Assembly (NCBI GenBank): GCA_018823125.1
Contig: JAHJIW010000009.1
Location: forward strand, 1-64,000
DNA from: Candidatus Margulisiibacteriota bacterium
GTDB lineage: Bacteria > Margulisbacteria > WOR-1 > JAHJIW01
DNA length: 64,000 nt
Direction of reading: 5' to 3'
The translations under genes and the position numbers were made by a program. Shown here piece after piece: positions 34,898 to 43,092 of this stretch. A model generated the notes under the pieces. It searched no databases. It worked only from the letters and a program-made list of their open reading frames with translations, and was not told where the DNA came from. How positions within the stretch are numbered: the stretch's first letter is position 1; each line of letters starts with the position of its first letter.

Positions 34898-35884
34898 TTA
34901 TTTACAGAAAAGCGCCGCTGCCTTGATGGCTTCAATCAAACTTGAAGGATTAGCATATCCCCGCCAGGCAATATCAAAACCGGTGCCGTGGTCAACTGAA
35001 GTTCTGACAAAGGGAAGGCCGGCCGTCACATTAACTGACTTATTAAATGCGGCGAGCTTCAATGGAATTAATCCTTGATCGTGATACATGGCAATTACAA
35101 TATCAAATAAGTTAGCTTTGGCTAAATTAAAGATGGCGTCTGGAGAAATTGGCCCCTCAACTTTGATCCCTTGTTTTTTTGCTTTTTCGATGGCAGGTTT
35201 AATGATTTTTATTTCTTCTTTGCCAAAAATTCCGGATTCGCCGGCGTGCGGGTTTAATCCGGCTACGCCAATTTTAGGTTTTTGTTTTTTTACTTTCTGC
35301 AGGAAGTCATGCGCCAGTTTTATTTTTTCAAAAATCTTATCTTTACTCAGTGCTTTGCTAACCGAATGTAAGGGCAGATGGGTAGTAACCAGCATGACCC
35401 AAAAAGCCGGCGAAACAAACAGCATCCCGTAGTTTTTAGTTTTCGTTTCCCTGGCTAAAATCTCGGTGTGACCCTGATATTTGAAACCAGCTTTGTGCAT
35501 GGCTTCTTTATTAATGGGAGCGGTGGTAATGGCGTCAATTTTTTTATTTTTAGCCAGCTCAATCGCTTTAAAAACATATTCAACCGCGGCTTTCCCGGCG
35601 GCTTTGCTGACTTGTCCTTTTTTGAGGCTAGCGGGCACATTATTTAAATCCAGTACGTTAATGATCCAGTTTTTGTAAACCGCATCTTCAATTTTTGAGA
35701 TGGTGTTGATTTTAGATTTATTTTTTAAAATGCGGCAGGCTTCTTCAATAGTTTTGGCGTCGCCGATAATTACCGGGTTAGCAATTTTATTGACCTCAGA
35801 AGATGAGAGTGCTTTAACGCAGACTTCGGGGCCGATGCCGGCGGGATCCCCCATGGTGATGCCGATAGTGGGTTTCTTACTCAT
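34898..35884 (-). CDS. pdxA: 4-hydroxythreonine-4-phosphate dehydrogenase
   Basis: Acts in the DXP-dependent pathway to vitamin B6. Family blocks ITMGDPAGIGPEV (start), TAPINKEAMHKAGF, GHTEILA, GLNPHAGESG and AMYHDQGLIPLK with metal-binding His residues. 328 residues, normal. PdxJ is not in the window. Also related to PdxA2, so a degradative role cannot be fully excluded. Confidence 0.94.
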   Translation of the reverse strand: MSKKPTIGITMGDPAGIGPEVCVKALSSSEVNKIANPVIIGDAKTIEEACRILKNKSKINTISKIEDAVYKNWIINVLDLNNVPASLKKGQVSKAAGKAAVEYVFKAIELAKNKKIDAITTAPINKEAMHKAGFKYQGHTEILARETKTKNYGMLFVSPAFWVMLVTTHLPLHSVSKALSKDKIFEKIKLAHDFLQKVKKQKPKIGVAGLNPHAGESGIFGKEEIKIIKPAIEKAKKQGIKVEGPISPDAIFNLAKANLFDIVIAMYHDQGLIPLKLAAFNKSVNVTAGLPFVRTSVDHGTGFDIAWRGYANPSSLIEAIKAAALFCK

Positions 35885-35889
35885 GAAAT

Positions 35890-37059
35890 TTACGCAAACC
35901 TTATGTTAGCTTTTTTGAGGCGTTCCACGGCTTCGATGATGCGCTCTTTGGTATCCACCAAAGCTATCCGGACATAACCTTCTCCCTCGTCGCCAAAAGC
36001 CGTGCCAGGAGCTACTACTACTCCGGTTTTTTCCAGAAGCAGAGTTGAGAACTCAGCGCAGTTGTATCCCTTAGGGACCGGAGCCCATACATACATAGTT
36101 CCTTTTGGCTTTTCAATCTTCCAGCCAAGGGAATTTAACCCGTCCACTAATATATCGCGGCGTTCTTTGTAGGTTTTGCGCATTTTTTCCATATATTCGT
36201 CTTCGTGCGCTAAAGCTTTAGCGGCCGCTTTCTGTGCACCCATAAATAATCCATAATCAAGATTGGTTTTTATCTGCCTTAAGGCTCCGATCAATTCACG
36301 ATTGCCAACCGCAAAACCAACTCTCCAACCCGCCATGCCGAATGTTTTAGAGCAGGTATGAAACTCAATGCAAACATCTTTAGCCTCAGGAATTTCAAGC
36401 ATGCTGATTGGTTTATTGCCTTCAAAGTATAATTCAGCATAAGCAAAATCATGCAGCAGAATTAATTTATACTTTTTAGCGAAAGCTACGGCTTTTTTAA
36501 AATATTCTTTAGTTGCAAAAGCGGTCGTCGGATTAGTTGGATAAGAAAGAATTAACATTTTTGCTTTTTTAGCGACATCGGGATTAATATCATCCAAATC
36601 CGGCATGTAGCCATTGGATTCGGTTGCCGGTAGTGATATAGGTGTTCCTCCGGCTAAAATAGTTCCGTTAAAATGAGCAGGGTAAGCGGGCATTGGGACT
36701 AATGTGGTGTCTCCCGGATTGATAAAAGCAAAGGCAAAGTGGATTAATCCTTCTTTGGACCCAATTAAAACGATGGTTTCCAGGTCGGGATCAACTTTAA
36801 AGCCGTATTCTCTTTTGCACCAGTTAGCAATGGCGACCCTTAAATCATGGGTTCCGGGAAAGCTGGGGTAGCGGTGGGTTTCGGGATCCTTTAAAGCCTC
36901 GATGACTTCGTCAATTACATCCTGAGGAGGGAAAATATTAGGATTTCCCATTCCTAAGTCGATGAGGTCCACACCTTTTCTACGTTCGCGGGCTTTGAGT
37001 TCGTCTAGTTTAGCAAAAACGTAGGTTGGTAGTTTTTTTAGTCTTTCTGCTTTTTCCAT
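35890..37059 (-). CDS. Class I/II aminotransferase (LL-diaminopimelate/alanine type)
   Basis: PLP-dependent aminotransferase of the subgroup opening with IDLGMGNPN, shared by DapL-like and alanine-forming enzymes. Visible elements are YPTNPTTA, LHDFAYAEL (PLP Asp) and HTCSKTFGMAGWRVGF, where Lys forms the aldimine. 389 residues from ATG 37059, whose first base overlaps the lipA stop (TAATG), a coupled start; an upstream ATG at 37080 without a ribosome-binding site would add seven residues. Lysine or alanine synthesis is likely, but substrate cannot be set from sequence. Confidence 0.9.
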   Translation of the reverse strand: MEKAERLKKLPTYVFAKLDELKARERRKGVDLIDLGMGNPNIFPPQDVIDEVIEALKDPETHRYPSFPGTHDLRVAIANWCKREYGFKVDPDLETIVLIGSKEGLIHFAFAFINPGDTTLVPMPAYPAHFNGTILAGGTPISLPATESNGYMPDLDDINPDVAKKAKMLILSYPTNPTTAFATKEYFKKAVAFAKKYKLILLHDFAYAELYFEGNKPISMLEIPEAKDVCIEFHTCSKTFGMAGWRVGFAVGNRELIGALRQIKTNLDYGLFMGAQKAAAKALAHEDEYMEKMRKTYKERRDILVDGLNSLGWKIEKPKGTMYVWAPVPKGYNCAEFSTLLLEKTGVVVAPGTAFGDEGEGYVRIALVDTKERIIEAVERLKKANIRFA

Positions 37060-37916
37060 TATGATCTCGCTTTTTGCCATGTAAAGTGAGCCTGATATGA
37101 ACTCCGGACAAAGGGTCCGGCTTCGACCTGCAAAAATCCCATCTTTTCGGCCTTAGCTTTGTACTGACTAAAGATTTCCGGATTTACGTACTCTCTAACC
37201 GGAAGATGGGATTTGGATGGAGGAAGATACTGTCCTAACGTTACGATATCTACTTCCGCCCACCGCAGGTAACTTAAAAGCTCAATTACCTCGCATTCTT
37301 CTTCGCCTAATCCTACCATAAAGCCAGATTTTGTGTAAATGTCCTTTTTGAGTTCCTTGGCAGCTTTTAAAAGTTTAAGTGATCTTTTGAAATCGGCCTG
37401 GGGGCGGACCGCGCGATATAAGCGCGAGATAGTTTCAACGTTGTGATTTAGCACATCCGGCTTGGCGTCCAGTATGGTTTTTAAATCTTTAGTATTTCCT
37501 TGTAAATCAGGAATTAAAACTTCTACTTTTGCCTCAGGTAGTTGTTTCCGAATTTCAGCAATACAGGCCGAAAAGTGCCCGGCGCCGCCGTCCGGCAGAT
37601 CATCTCTGGTTACAGAAGTAATGACCACATATTTAAGCCCTAGTTTTTTTGCGGCTTTGGCTATGTTTTGCGGTTCTTTCCGATCCAGGGTTAGGGGCCT
37701 GCCGCTTGAAACCGCGCAGAATGTACAATTTCTGGAGCAAACGTTTCCCAGTATCATAAAAGTCAGCGTGTTTTTTGAAAAACATTCTCCGATATTGGGA
37801 CACAGCGCGGATTGGCAGACGGTACAAAGTAAAGTATCGCCCAGTAATTCTTGAATCTTATTGATGTTTCTTTGTTTGGGCGTTTTCTTGATGAGCCATT
37901 TGGGTAAATTTGACAT
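37059..37916 (-). CDS. lipA: Lipoyl synthase
   Basis: Radical-SAM enzyme inserting two sulfurs into octanoyl chains on lipoyl domains. The auxiliary cluster cysteines are C34, C39 and C45 (C-x4-C-x5-C); the SAM cluster is C60, C64 and C67 (CSRNCTFC). The tail has RSSYQA. 285 residues. It heads the ten-gene operon. TACAAT ends 6 bases before the ATG and no ribosome-binding site is seen, so the mRNA is probably leaderless. lipB and 2-oxoacid dehydrogenase genes are not in the window. Confidence 0.96.
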   Translation of the reverse strand: MSNLPKWLIKKTPKQRNINKIQELLGDTLLCTVCQSALCPNIGECFSKNTLTFMILGNVCSRNCTFCAVSSGRPLTLDRKEPQNIAKAAKKLGLKYVVITSVTRDDLPDGGAGHFSACIAEIRKQLPEAKVEVLIPDLQGNTKDLKTILDAKPDVLNHNVETISRLYRAVRPQADFKRSLKLLKAAKELKKDIYTKSGFMVGLGEEECEVIELLSYLRWAEVDIVTLGQYLPPSKSHLPVREYVNPEIFSQYKAKAEKMGFLQVEAGPFVRSSYQAHFTWQKARS

Positions 37917-37922
37917 TAGCTA

Positions 37923-37928
37923 ATTGTA
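37923..37928 (-). promoter_or_regulatory. -10 box of lipA operon, probable leaderless transcript
   Basis: TACAAT on the minus strand, 6 bases before the lipA ATG, no ribosome-binding site. Confidence 0.45.
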
Positions 37929-37951
37929 CCTAAAAAAAATCAGATTGAAAG

Positions 37952-37979
37952 TGAAATTTTTGGGGGGAGATTACGATAA
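37952..37979 (+). promoter_or_regulatory. Sigma-28-like promoter, site 5
   Basis: TGAAATTT (37952-37959), 12 nt including a G6 run, TACGATAA (37972-37979), 31 bases before the next ATG. Confidence 0.7.
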
Positions 37980-38010
37980 TAAATTAGTGAATTATCTTTA
38001 GGTGAATTAT

Positions 38011-38916
38011 ATGGGCAAAATGTCGGTAAGTAGATATTTAAAAACACCTGCGCATCCTTTAAGGATGAGCAGAAGCTTTGGGGACCGGCTGAGGCATGCG
38101 CTCTTTTTATATCCGCAAAAGGCAGAAATGGTTTTTTCTTCAGGCAGAGAAGATCAAGGGCGGGCCAGATTTGCAGCGCAATGCTTTACTGCCGCGATGC
38201 AGGCACAGGATGTGAAGCTAGCTAAGACCTTAGGAGATTTGTTTGCAGAAGATTTGTCGCTTTTAGATCGATTAATTTTAGTTGGCAATGGTAAGGCTGG
38301 GGGAGATTTAATTATAAGGCCCAGTCAAACAATTTCGCTTGAAGATGCAGATAAGCTTTTTGCCGCTTCCTGGAGGTATTTGAGTTTTAGGACTGAGGTG
38401 GAAGGTCAGTATCTGCCGGATCATGATCCAAATGCCTTATATCAAGTTTTATTTTCACGCGTATTTACGCCAGACGCCACGGCACAACTTTTAAGAAGTA
38501 AAGACGGCCCCTATGATTTTAGCGAAGGGTTCATGTTTAGATTTAAAGTTGCCTATAATTTGCTGGGTCCGTCAGCCTCGATTGGAACCGCTTTCGGTTT
38601 TGCGCTGGATCCGAGTAATGAATGGTTAATAGGAAAAATATCAGCGGCATTTACTGCAAATCGTGAGTTGTGTTCTGCTCTGGAAAGCTATTCGGGCCGG
38701 TCAGCGGTTGATACGATTCAAGCCAGAGGGATGCTTTCTCATGAGATTTCTAAGCTTATGCAGGTTACCTATCCGCTGCTCAGTGAAATGCGGGTCCGTG
38801 GAGATCGCATAATTTCAGGTAGATTTTTAGGCTTTGACGAAATCTTCGCCCGCAGACTAATTGACCCCCGCGAGTTTAAATCCGAAGCAGAAATTGTTGG
38901 GCTAACGGAGGAATAA
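38011..38916 (+). CDS. Unknown protein under sigma-28-like promoter, related to next gene
   Basis: 301 residues, soluble, mainly helical, no signal peptide. ATG 38011 is chosen because AGGTGA lies 5 bases before it; GTG 38002 is inside that site. The segment from about 190 to 240 (IGTAFGFALDPSNEWL to DTIQA) resembles a segment that occurs twice in the following gene, so the two are members of one family built on a roughly 50-residue unit. Family not recognised. Next gene starts 2 bases after the stop. Confidence 0.78.
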   Translation: MGKMSVSRYLKTPAHPLRMSRSFGDRLRHALFLYPQKAEMVFSSGREDQGRARFAAQCFTAAMQAQDVKLAKTLGDLFAEDLSLLDRLILVGNGKAGGDLIIRPSQTISLEDADKLFAASWRYLSFRTEVEGQYLPDHDPNALYQVLFSRVFTPDATAQLLRSKDGPYDFSEGFMFRFKVAYNLLGPSASIGTAFGFALDPSNEWLIGKISAAFTANRELCSALESYSGRSAVDTIQARGMLSHEISKLMQVTYPLLSEMRVRGDRIISGRFLGFDEIFARRLIDPREFKSEAEIVGLTEE

Positions 38917-38918
38917 AT

Positions 38919-39774
38919 ATGAGTAAGCTACTTATTGAATCGTACATAGCCAACCCTAACCAAAGAATGTTTCGTTTAAATCCAAATTTACGCAGAACTA
39001 CAGCAAAATGGATGCGTAAAGCTTGGGGGGGGGGCGGCGCAGCAAAGTCCGGCCATGGTCGGGGTAGGAGCGGCCTATGCTTTGCAGCCGGGAAGTATGG
39101 ATTTGGCGCTTAAATTAATGCATAGATTTGTAGAAAAACCGCAATTTTGTCAAAGTTTTGCTACCTCGATCGCAGGGACGGCAGACGGTGCGCTAGGATT
39201 TATTGGGATTGACGCTATCCAAGCACTCTTGAAAGTTTCTGCTCCGGAAATAGTTTTAAGAGATGAGTCTAGATATGGCATTAACGGCCAAACCGAATCG
39301 GAAATAAGTGAACAAGTCATGTTGGCGCGCATGTTTGACTGTCAATATGGTTACCATTTTAATGAGCGCTCTGCCTTGAGCGAGGCCTTTATCAGGCGAT
39401 TTGGACAAGCACTGGTGGTAGCGGGTAATCCTCCGAATGTTATGGAAGGTAATATTGAGATGATAGGGTGGGCGGTGGCCTTTGCGGTAGACCCAGGTCA
39501 CGAAGGTTTAAAAGACCAGGTGAGGGCCGTTTTCCGCGAAAAACCGTTATTGATGGGTGAATTTGCAGCGCTGCAGCCTATGATTATGATGGATACGATT
39601 CAGGCGATGCCTTTTCAATCTCAAGGTAATGATTTTAAAGGATTGTTATACCATTTAAAACGTCGAAATGTAATTTTACAAAGTCGGCAAAACCCATCTG
39701 GAAAAATGACCCGAACCGAAGTTTTTCTGAGAAGACTTTTACATCAAGATGAACTTAATCAAATAATCTCTTGA
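38919..39774 (+). pseudogene. Unknown protein interrupted at a G10 tract (phase-variable or frameshifted)
   Basis: GGAGGA precedes ATG 38919. The frame reads MSKLLIESYI to WMRKAW and then meets ten G residues (39025-39034). As written, translation continues out of frame and stops at 39113. With one G fewer (G9) it joins the long frame that runs to 39774, giving about 284 residues with AWGGAAQQSPAMVGVGAAYAL across the join. The downstream part has two internal repeats (VGVGAAYALQPG to DAIQALL; IGWAVAFAVDPG to DTIQAMP) and resembles the previous gene. The tract may switch the gene on and off, or it may be an assembly error. Function unknown. Confidence 0.75.
39025..39034 (+). repeat. Homopolymer of ten G
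   Basis: A G10 run inside a coding region, about 107 bases after the ATG. Removal of one G restores a single open frame. Runs of this length are typical of slipped-strand phase-variation tracts and also of sequencing error. Confidence 0.8.
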
Positions 39775-39798
39775 CAGCCCTCCTTGAATAGGTATAAT
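39771..39798 (+). promoter_or_regulatory. Sigma-70 promoter of the Rrf2 regulator
   Basis: Perfect TTGACA (39771-39776) and perfect TATAAT (39793-39798) with a 16-nt spacer. Confidence 0.85.
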
Positions 39799-39818
39799 CG
39801 GTATAGCTAATACCTATT
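39787..39818 (+). promoter_or_regulatory. Probable Rrf2 operator
   Basis: Inverted repeat AATAGGTAT (39787-39795) and ATACCTATT (39810-39818) covers the -10 box and the expected transcription start. Placement fits repression by the Rrf2 protein encoded immediately downstream. Confidence 0.65.
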
Positions 39819-39830
39819 ATGGAGGATGAC

Positions 39831-40229
39831 ATGAAAATTACACGAGCTTCAGATTACACCATCCGACTTTTGATTCACTTGGCATCACAGGGTGGGGTCG
39901 GTACCAGCGAAGCGTTAGCCAAAGAACTGGACATTCCTTTTAATCACCTCGCTAAACTAGTTCAAACTTTATCCCGCCGCGGTTATTTAATTACCCGTAA
40001 AGGCAAAGGCGGAGGCCTTCGGCTAGCCTTGGATCCACGCAAAATAAATTTGGCTTCCATTATTGAAATGATGGATGGTCCCATGATTTTAAACGAATGT
40101 ATCCTGCACCGCGAAAACTGCCGCTTTAGCGGTAAGTGTAAATTTAGAAGATATTTATCGCAAGTTCGCAATCAAATGCTAACCATGTTTGAAAACAAAT
40201 CAATTTATGATTTAGTTCCCGCAAAATAA
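39831..40229 (+). CDS. Rrf2 family transcriptional regulator (IscR/NsrR-like)
   Basis: 132 residues. N-terminal winged helix with MKITRASDYTIRLLIHLA and LVQTLSRRGYLITRKGKGGG. Three cysteines follow in ECILHRENCRFSGKC (spacing x6 and x5), close to the x5/x5 arrangement that holds an Fe-S cluster in IscR and NsrR. It may sense iron-sulfur status, oxygen or nitric oxide. ATG 39831 is chosen over 39819 because GGAGG lies between. An inverted repeat covers its own promoter. It stands at the head of the iron/oxygen-defence island. Confidence 0.9.
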   Translation: MKITRASDYTIRLLIHLASQGGVGTSEALAKELDIPFNHLAKLVQTLSRRGYLITRKGKGGGLRLALDPRKINLASIIEMMDGPMILNECILHRENCRFSGKCKFRRYLSQVRNQMLTMFENKSIYDLVPAK

Positions 40230-40249
40230 ATAATGAAAGGGGGTGAAAT

Positions 40250-40543
40250 ATGACACTCGATGAATTAAATGGTTATCTAGTGAACAATAGTCAAGTTGAA
40301 TGGGCACAGGACGATGATGGAAATTTGTATCTACGTCATGCTATTTTTGACGGAGAACACGAAAAGCTAAAGATAGAACCGCGTGCGCTAAAGGATCTGA
40401 CGGTAGAAAAGTTGGAAAAACTTCTGGTAGGTGGTCGCAACATTGACCACATTACCCGGGTAACTGGTTATTTTTCCAGAGTTTCGGGTTGGAATAAAGG
40501 TAAGCGGGCAGAGTTGGTTGATCGACAGAGAGTGCAAATTTAA
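40250..40543 (+). CDS. Small protein resembling the C-terminal tail of anaerobic ribonucleotide reductase
   Basis: 97 residues. The last 35 (ITRVTGYFSRVSGWNKGKRAELVDR) resemble the end of NrdD, where RVVGY-RPV-WN-GK-EFKDR surrounds the glycyl-radical region. The zinc-binding cysteines of NrdD are absent, and the N-terminal 60 residues are unrelated. GGGGGTGA precedes the ATG. It lies 20 bases after the Rrf2 gene, so it is probably co-transcribed and under the same operator. A spare radical-domain-like subunit or a regulator is possible; this is inference. Confidence 0.72.
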   Translation: MTLDELNGYLVNNSQVEWAQDDDGNLYLRHAIFDGEHEKLKIEPRALKDLTVEKLEKLLVGGRNIDHITRVTGYFSRVSGWNKGKRAELVDRQRVQI

Positions 40544-40569
40544 TCTATGATTTTAATGTTCGTTTTACG

Positions 40570-40604
40570 GGGTGCTCTTTAGATTGATCGCCTAAGGAGT
40601 GCCC
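40570..40604 (+). other. Stem-loop between the NrdD-tail gene and fur
   Basis: GGGTGCTCTTTAG (40570-40582) pairs with CTAAGGAGTGCCC (40592-40604) using three G-U pairs, with a 9-nt loop. No T tract follows, so it is either an mRNA 3'-end structure or a weak terminator before the fur promoter. Confidence 0.5.
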
Positions 40605-40628
40605 TTAAGCGGACGTCCCGCCCAAATT

Positions 40629-40661
40629 GATATTGATTTTCATTCTCAATTACATTATAAT
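40629..40661 (+). promoter_or_regulatory. fur promoter with Fur box, probable leaderless transcript
   Basis: The 19-mer at 40629-40647 matches the classical Fur box at 15 of 19 positions. It overlaps the -35 TTGATT (40633-40638); a 17-nt spacer leads to TATAAT (40656-40661), 6 bases before the ATG at 40668. This fits iron-dependent autoregulation of fur and the feo genes. Confidence 0.75.
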
Positions 40662-40667
40662 GCCTAC

Positions 40668-41105
40668 ATGCCCAGTCCTCAGCAGATATTCAATGATTTC
40701 ATCAAACAACAGGGATTAAAAACCACTGCGCAGCGACAAATTGTTCTGGATACCTTTTTAACTACCGAAAAACACCTCAGCGCTGAAGATCTATATAAAC
40801 TGGCCTGCAAAAAAGATCCCTGCATCGGTTTAGCAACCGTGCACCGCACTTTAAAATTAATGAAAGAGGCGGGAGTAGCCCGCGAAGTTAATTTTGGTGA
40901 TGGTATCCGGCGCTTTGAGCATTTATTGGGTCATCCGCACCATGATCATTTTATCTGTGAAGTATGCGGAAAAGTTATTGAATTTGTCGATCCCGAAATT
41001 GAAAAGAAACAGGAAAAACTTTGTAATAAACATAAATTTGAAGGCAAAAGCCACTTGATGCAAATTTTTGGTGTCTGTAAAGCTTGTCGGAAACGAGGGA
41101 AATAA
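40668..41105 (+). CDS. fur: Ferric uptake regulator family repressor
   Basis: Metal-sensing winged-helix repressor. DNA-binding region LKTTAQRQIVLDTFL and TVHRTLKLMKEAG; metal site HHDHFICEVCGKVIEF and the C-terminal CKACRK pair, giving two CxxC motifs. 145 residues from ATG 40668. The longer frame upstream is rejected because a Fur box and promoter occupy it. No ribosome-binding site; probably leaderless. feoA follows 1 base after the stop. It could be PerR-like, but adjacency to feoAB and a Fur box favour Fur. Confidence 0.92.
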   Translation: MPSPQQIFNDFIKQQGLKTTAQRQIVLDTFLTTEKHLSAEDLYKLACKKDPCIGLATVHRTLKLMKEAGVAREVNFGDGIRRFEHLLGHPHHDHFICEVCGKVIEFVDPEIEKKQEKLCNKHKFEGKSHLMQIFGVCKACRKRGK

Positions 41106-41106
41106 T

Positions 41107-41349
41107 ATGAATCCAAAAGAAGTTTCGGTTACCAGCATGCGGTCGGGTCAGAGTGGGGTGGTGACCGGGATTGCCGGTGGACACGAAGTGTCCCGCCGCC
41201 TGCAAGCAATGGGAGTCAAAACCGGAAAACCAATAACTAAGGTAAGCGGCATGTTCTTTTGGGGACCGGTAACGGTTAGAGTTGGACATACTCAGCTTAG
41301 TATCGGTCATGGGATGGCTTCTAAGATAATGGTTGAGGTAGCAGAATGA
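41107..41349 (+). CDS. feoA: Ferrous iron transport protein A
   Basis: 80-residue SH3-like cytoplasmic protein that assists FeoB. Typical features are MRSGQSGVVTGIAGG near the start, RRLQAMGVKTG and a final MVEVAE strand. GAGGG lies 9 bases before the ATG. It overlaps feoB by 4 bases. Confidence 0.92.
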   Translation: MNPKEVSVTSMRSGQSGVVTGIAGGHEVSRRLQAMGVKTGKPITKVSGMFFWGPVTVRVGHTQLSIGHGMASKIMVEVAE

Positions 41350-43079
41350 AAAAAGTTTTGTTAATGGGCAATCCCAACGTCGGGAAAAGTGCTTTCTTTT
41401 CTCGATTAACCGGCGTGCATGTAATTACTTCAAATTATCCGGGAACTACGGTCGAATTTACCAAAGGCTACATGTTATTTGCCGGAGAAAAAGCAGAAGT
41501 AATCGATGTGCCGGGAACCTATACGTTAGAGCCAACCTGCAAAGCCGAAGAAGTTGCCTGTGAAATGTTAAAGTTGGCCACTAAAGAAGTGGTCCAAGAA
41601 GGCGACGTAATTATCAATGTAGTGGATGCCACAAACCTTGAAAGAAATTTATATCTCACCCTGGAATTGATGGAACAGAAGATTCCAATTATTGTGGCGC
41701 TAAATATGTGGGATGATACCAAACACAAGGGTATCCACATCGATGTTGAAAAATTAGCGGAATGGTTAGGGGTGCCAGTCGTTCCAACTGTTGCCGTAAC
41801 CGGAGAAGGTTTTGCCAAGTTAATTGGCGAAATTTATAAAGCCCGCGCTCCCTGGGTAAGAAAACACACTCTTGAAGAACGCTGGAAAGATGTTGGTAAA
41901 GTAGTTACTAGAGTGCAACGTTTAGAGCATCGGCATCATACATTATTAGAAAGATTTCAGGATTTAACCATCAAACCGTTAACCGGTTTGCCGATCGCGG
42001 CGGCCATTGCTTATTTGGCTTTTAAAGTTATCCGTTTTATCGGTGAAGGATTGATCGGTTATGTTTTTGAGCCGCTCTTTAATAATTTTTATACCCCTTT
42101 GATTATGAAATTAAGTGCCTTACTTGGTTCAACCGGCTTCTGGCATGATATTTTGGTAGGAAAACTAATCAATGGTCAAATCGATTATCTGCAGTCGATG
42201 GGAGTTTTAACTACGGGATTTTTTATCCCGATCGGGGCGGTCCTGCCTTACGTCCTTTCATTTTATTTTGTGCTGGGTTTACTGGAAGATTCAGGATATT
42301 TACCCAGGCTGGCGGTTCTGATGGATAATTTGATGCACCGTATTGGCCTGCACGGTTTTGCGATTGTACCTACACTTTTAAGTTTTGGTTGTAATGTTCC
42401 CGGAATTTTGGCCACCCGAATTTTAGAGAGTAAGCGTGAAAGATTTATTGCTTCAACTTTAATTTCGGTAGGCGTTCCTTGTGCGGCTTTGCAGGCCATG
42501 ATTATTGGTGTGTTAGGATACTACGGCGCCCGTCCGGTAGCGATAGTTTATGGAACATTATTTTTAGTTTGGTTAACTTTAGGATACGTTTTAAATAAGT
42601 TGCTGCCCGGTTTTTCTCCGGAGCTTTTGCTCGAGATTCCACCGTATCGTTTTCCGCCGCTAACCATTATTTATAAAAAACTTTGGTGGAGGATGAAGGC
42701 CTTTCTAAAAGAAGCGGTTCCGATTGTGTTAATCGGTGTTTTTGTGGTTAATATTCTTTATGTTTTGGGCGTGTTTAATTTTATTGCTGATATTTCGGCT
42801 CCAATTGTAACTGGACTATTGGGGTTACCTAAAGAGGCGGTAACCGCCATTGTAATTGGTTTCTTGAGAAAAGATGTTGCGGTAGGAATGTTAGTTCCGC
42901 TGGGACTTTCGGTTTCACAATTGATTGTAGCTTGCGTGGTGCTGTCCATGTTTTTCCCCTGCGTGGCTACTTTTGTAGTGCTAATCCAGGAATTAGGATG
43001 GAAAGACATGCTTAAGGCAACTGCCATTATGATTGTTGCCGCACTTTTGGCGGGGAGTCTGTTGAATTTTATTTTATAA
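41346..43079 (+). CDS. feoB: Ferrous iron transporter FeoB
   Basis: Inner-membrane Fe2+ transporter with an N-terminal G domain. G1 GNPNVGKS (8-15), G3 DVPGTY and G4 NMWD are visible. After about residue 210 come the membrane core with Gate motifs (LPYVLSFYFVLGLLEDSGYLPR, SFGCNVPGILATR). 577 residues, shorter than the roughly 770 of the Escherichia coli protein but within the range of compact FeoBs. No feoC follows; the next gene is a thioredoxin-like protein 13 bases on. Confidence 0.95.
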   Translation: MKKVLLMGNPNVGKSAFFSRLTGVHVITSNYPGTTVEFTKGYMLFAGEKAEVIDVPGTYTLEPTCKAEEVACEMLKLATKEVVQEGDVIINVVDATNLERNLYLTLELMEQKIPIIVALNMWDDTKHKGIHIDVEKLAEWLGVPVVPTVAVTGEGFAKLIGEIYKARAPWVRKHTLEERWKDVGKVVTRVQRLEHRHHTLLERFQDLTIKPLTGLPIAAAIAYLAFKVIRFIGEGLIGYVFEPLFNNFYTPLIMKLSALLGSTGFWHDILVGKLINGQIDYLQSMGVLTTGFFIPIGAVLPYVLSFYFVLGLLEDSGYLPRLAVLMDNLMHRIGLHGFAIVPTLLSFGCNVPGILATRILESKRERFIASTLISVGVPCAALQAMIIGVLGYYGARPVAIVYGTLFLVWLTLGYVLNKLLPGFSPELLLEIPPYRFPPLTIIYKKLWWRMKAFLKEAVPIVLIGVFVVNILYVLGVFNFIADISAPIVTGLLGLPKEAVTAIVIGFLRKDVAVGMLVPLGLSVSQLIVACVVLSMFFPCVATFVVLIQELGWKDMLKATAIMIVAALLAGSLLNFIL

Positions 43080-43092
43080 AGGAAGAAATTTT

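Noticed and set aside
40599-40667. N-terminal extension of Fur by 23 residues
   Set aside because: The extension would translate through the Fur box and promoter, and the family alignment begins near ATG 40668.
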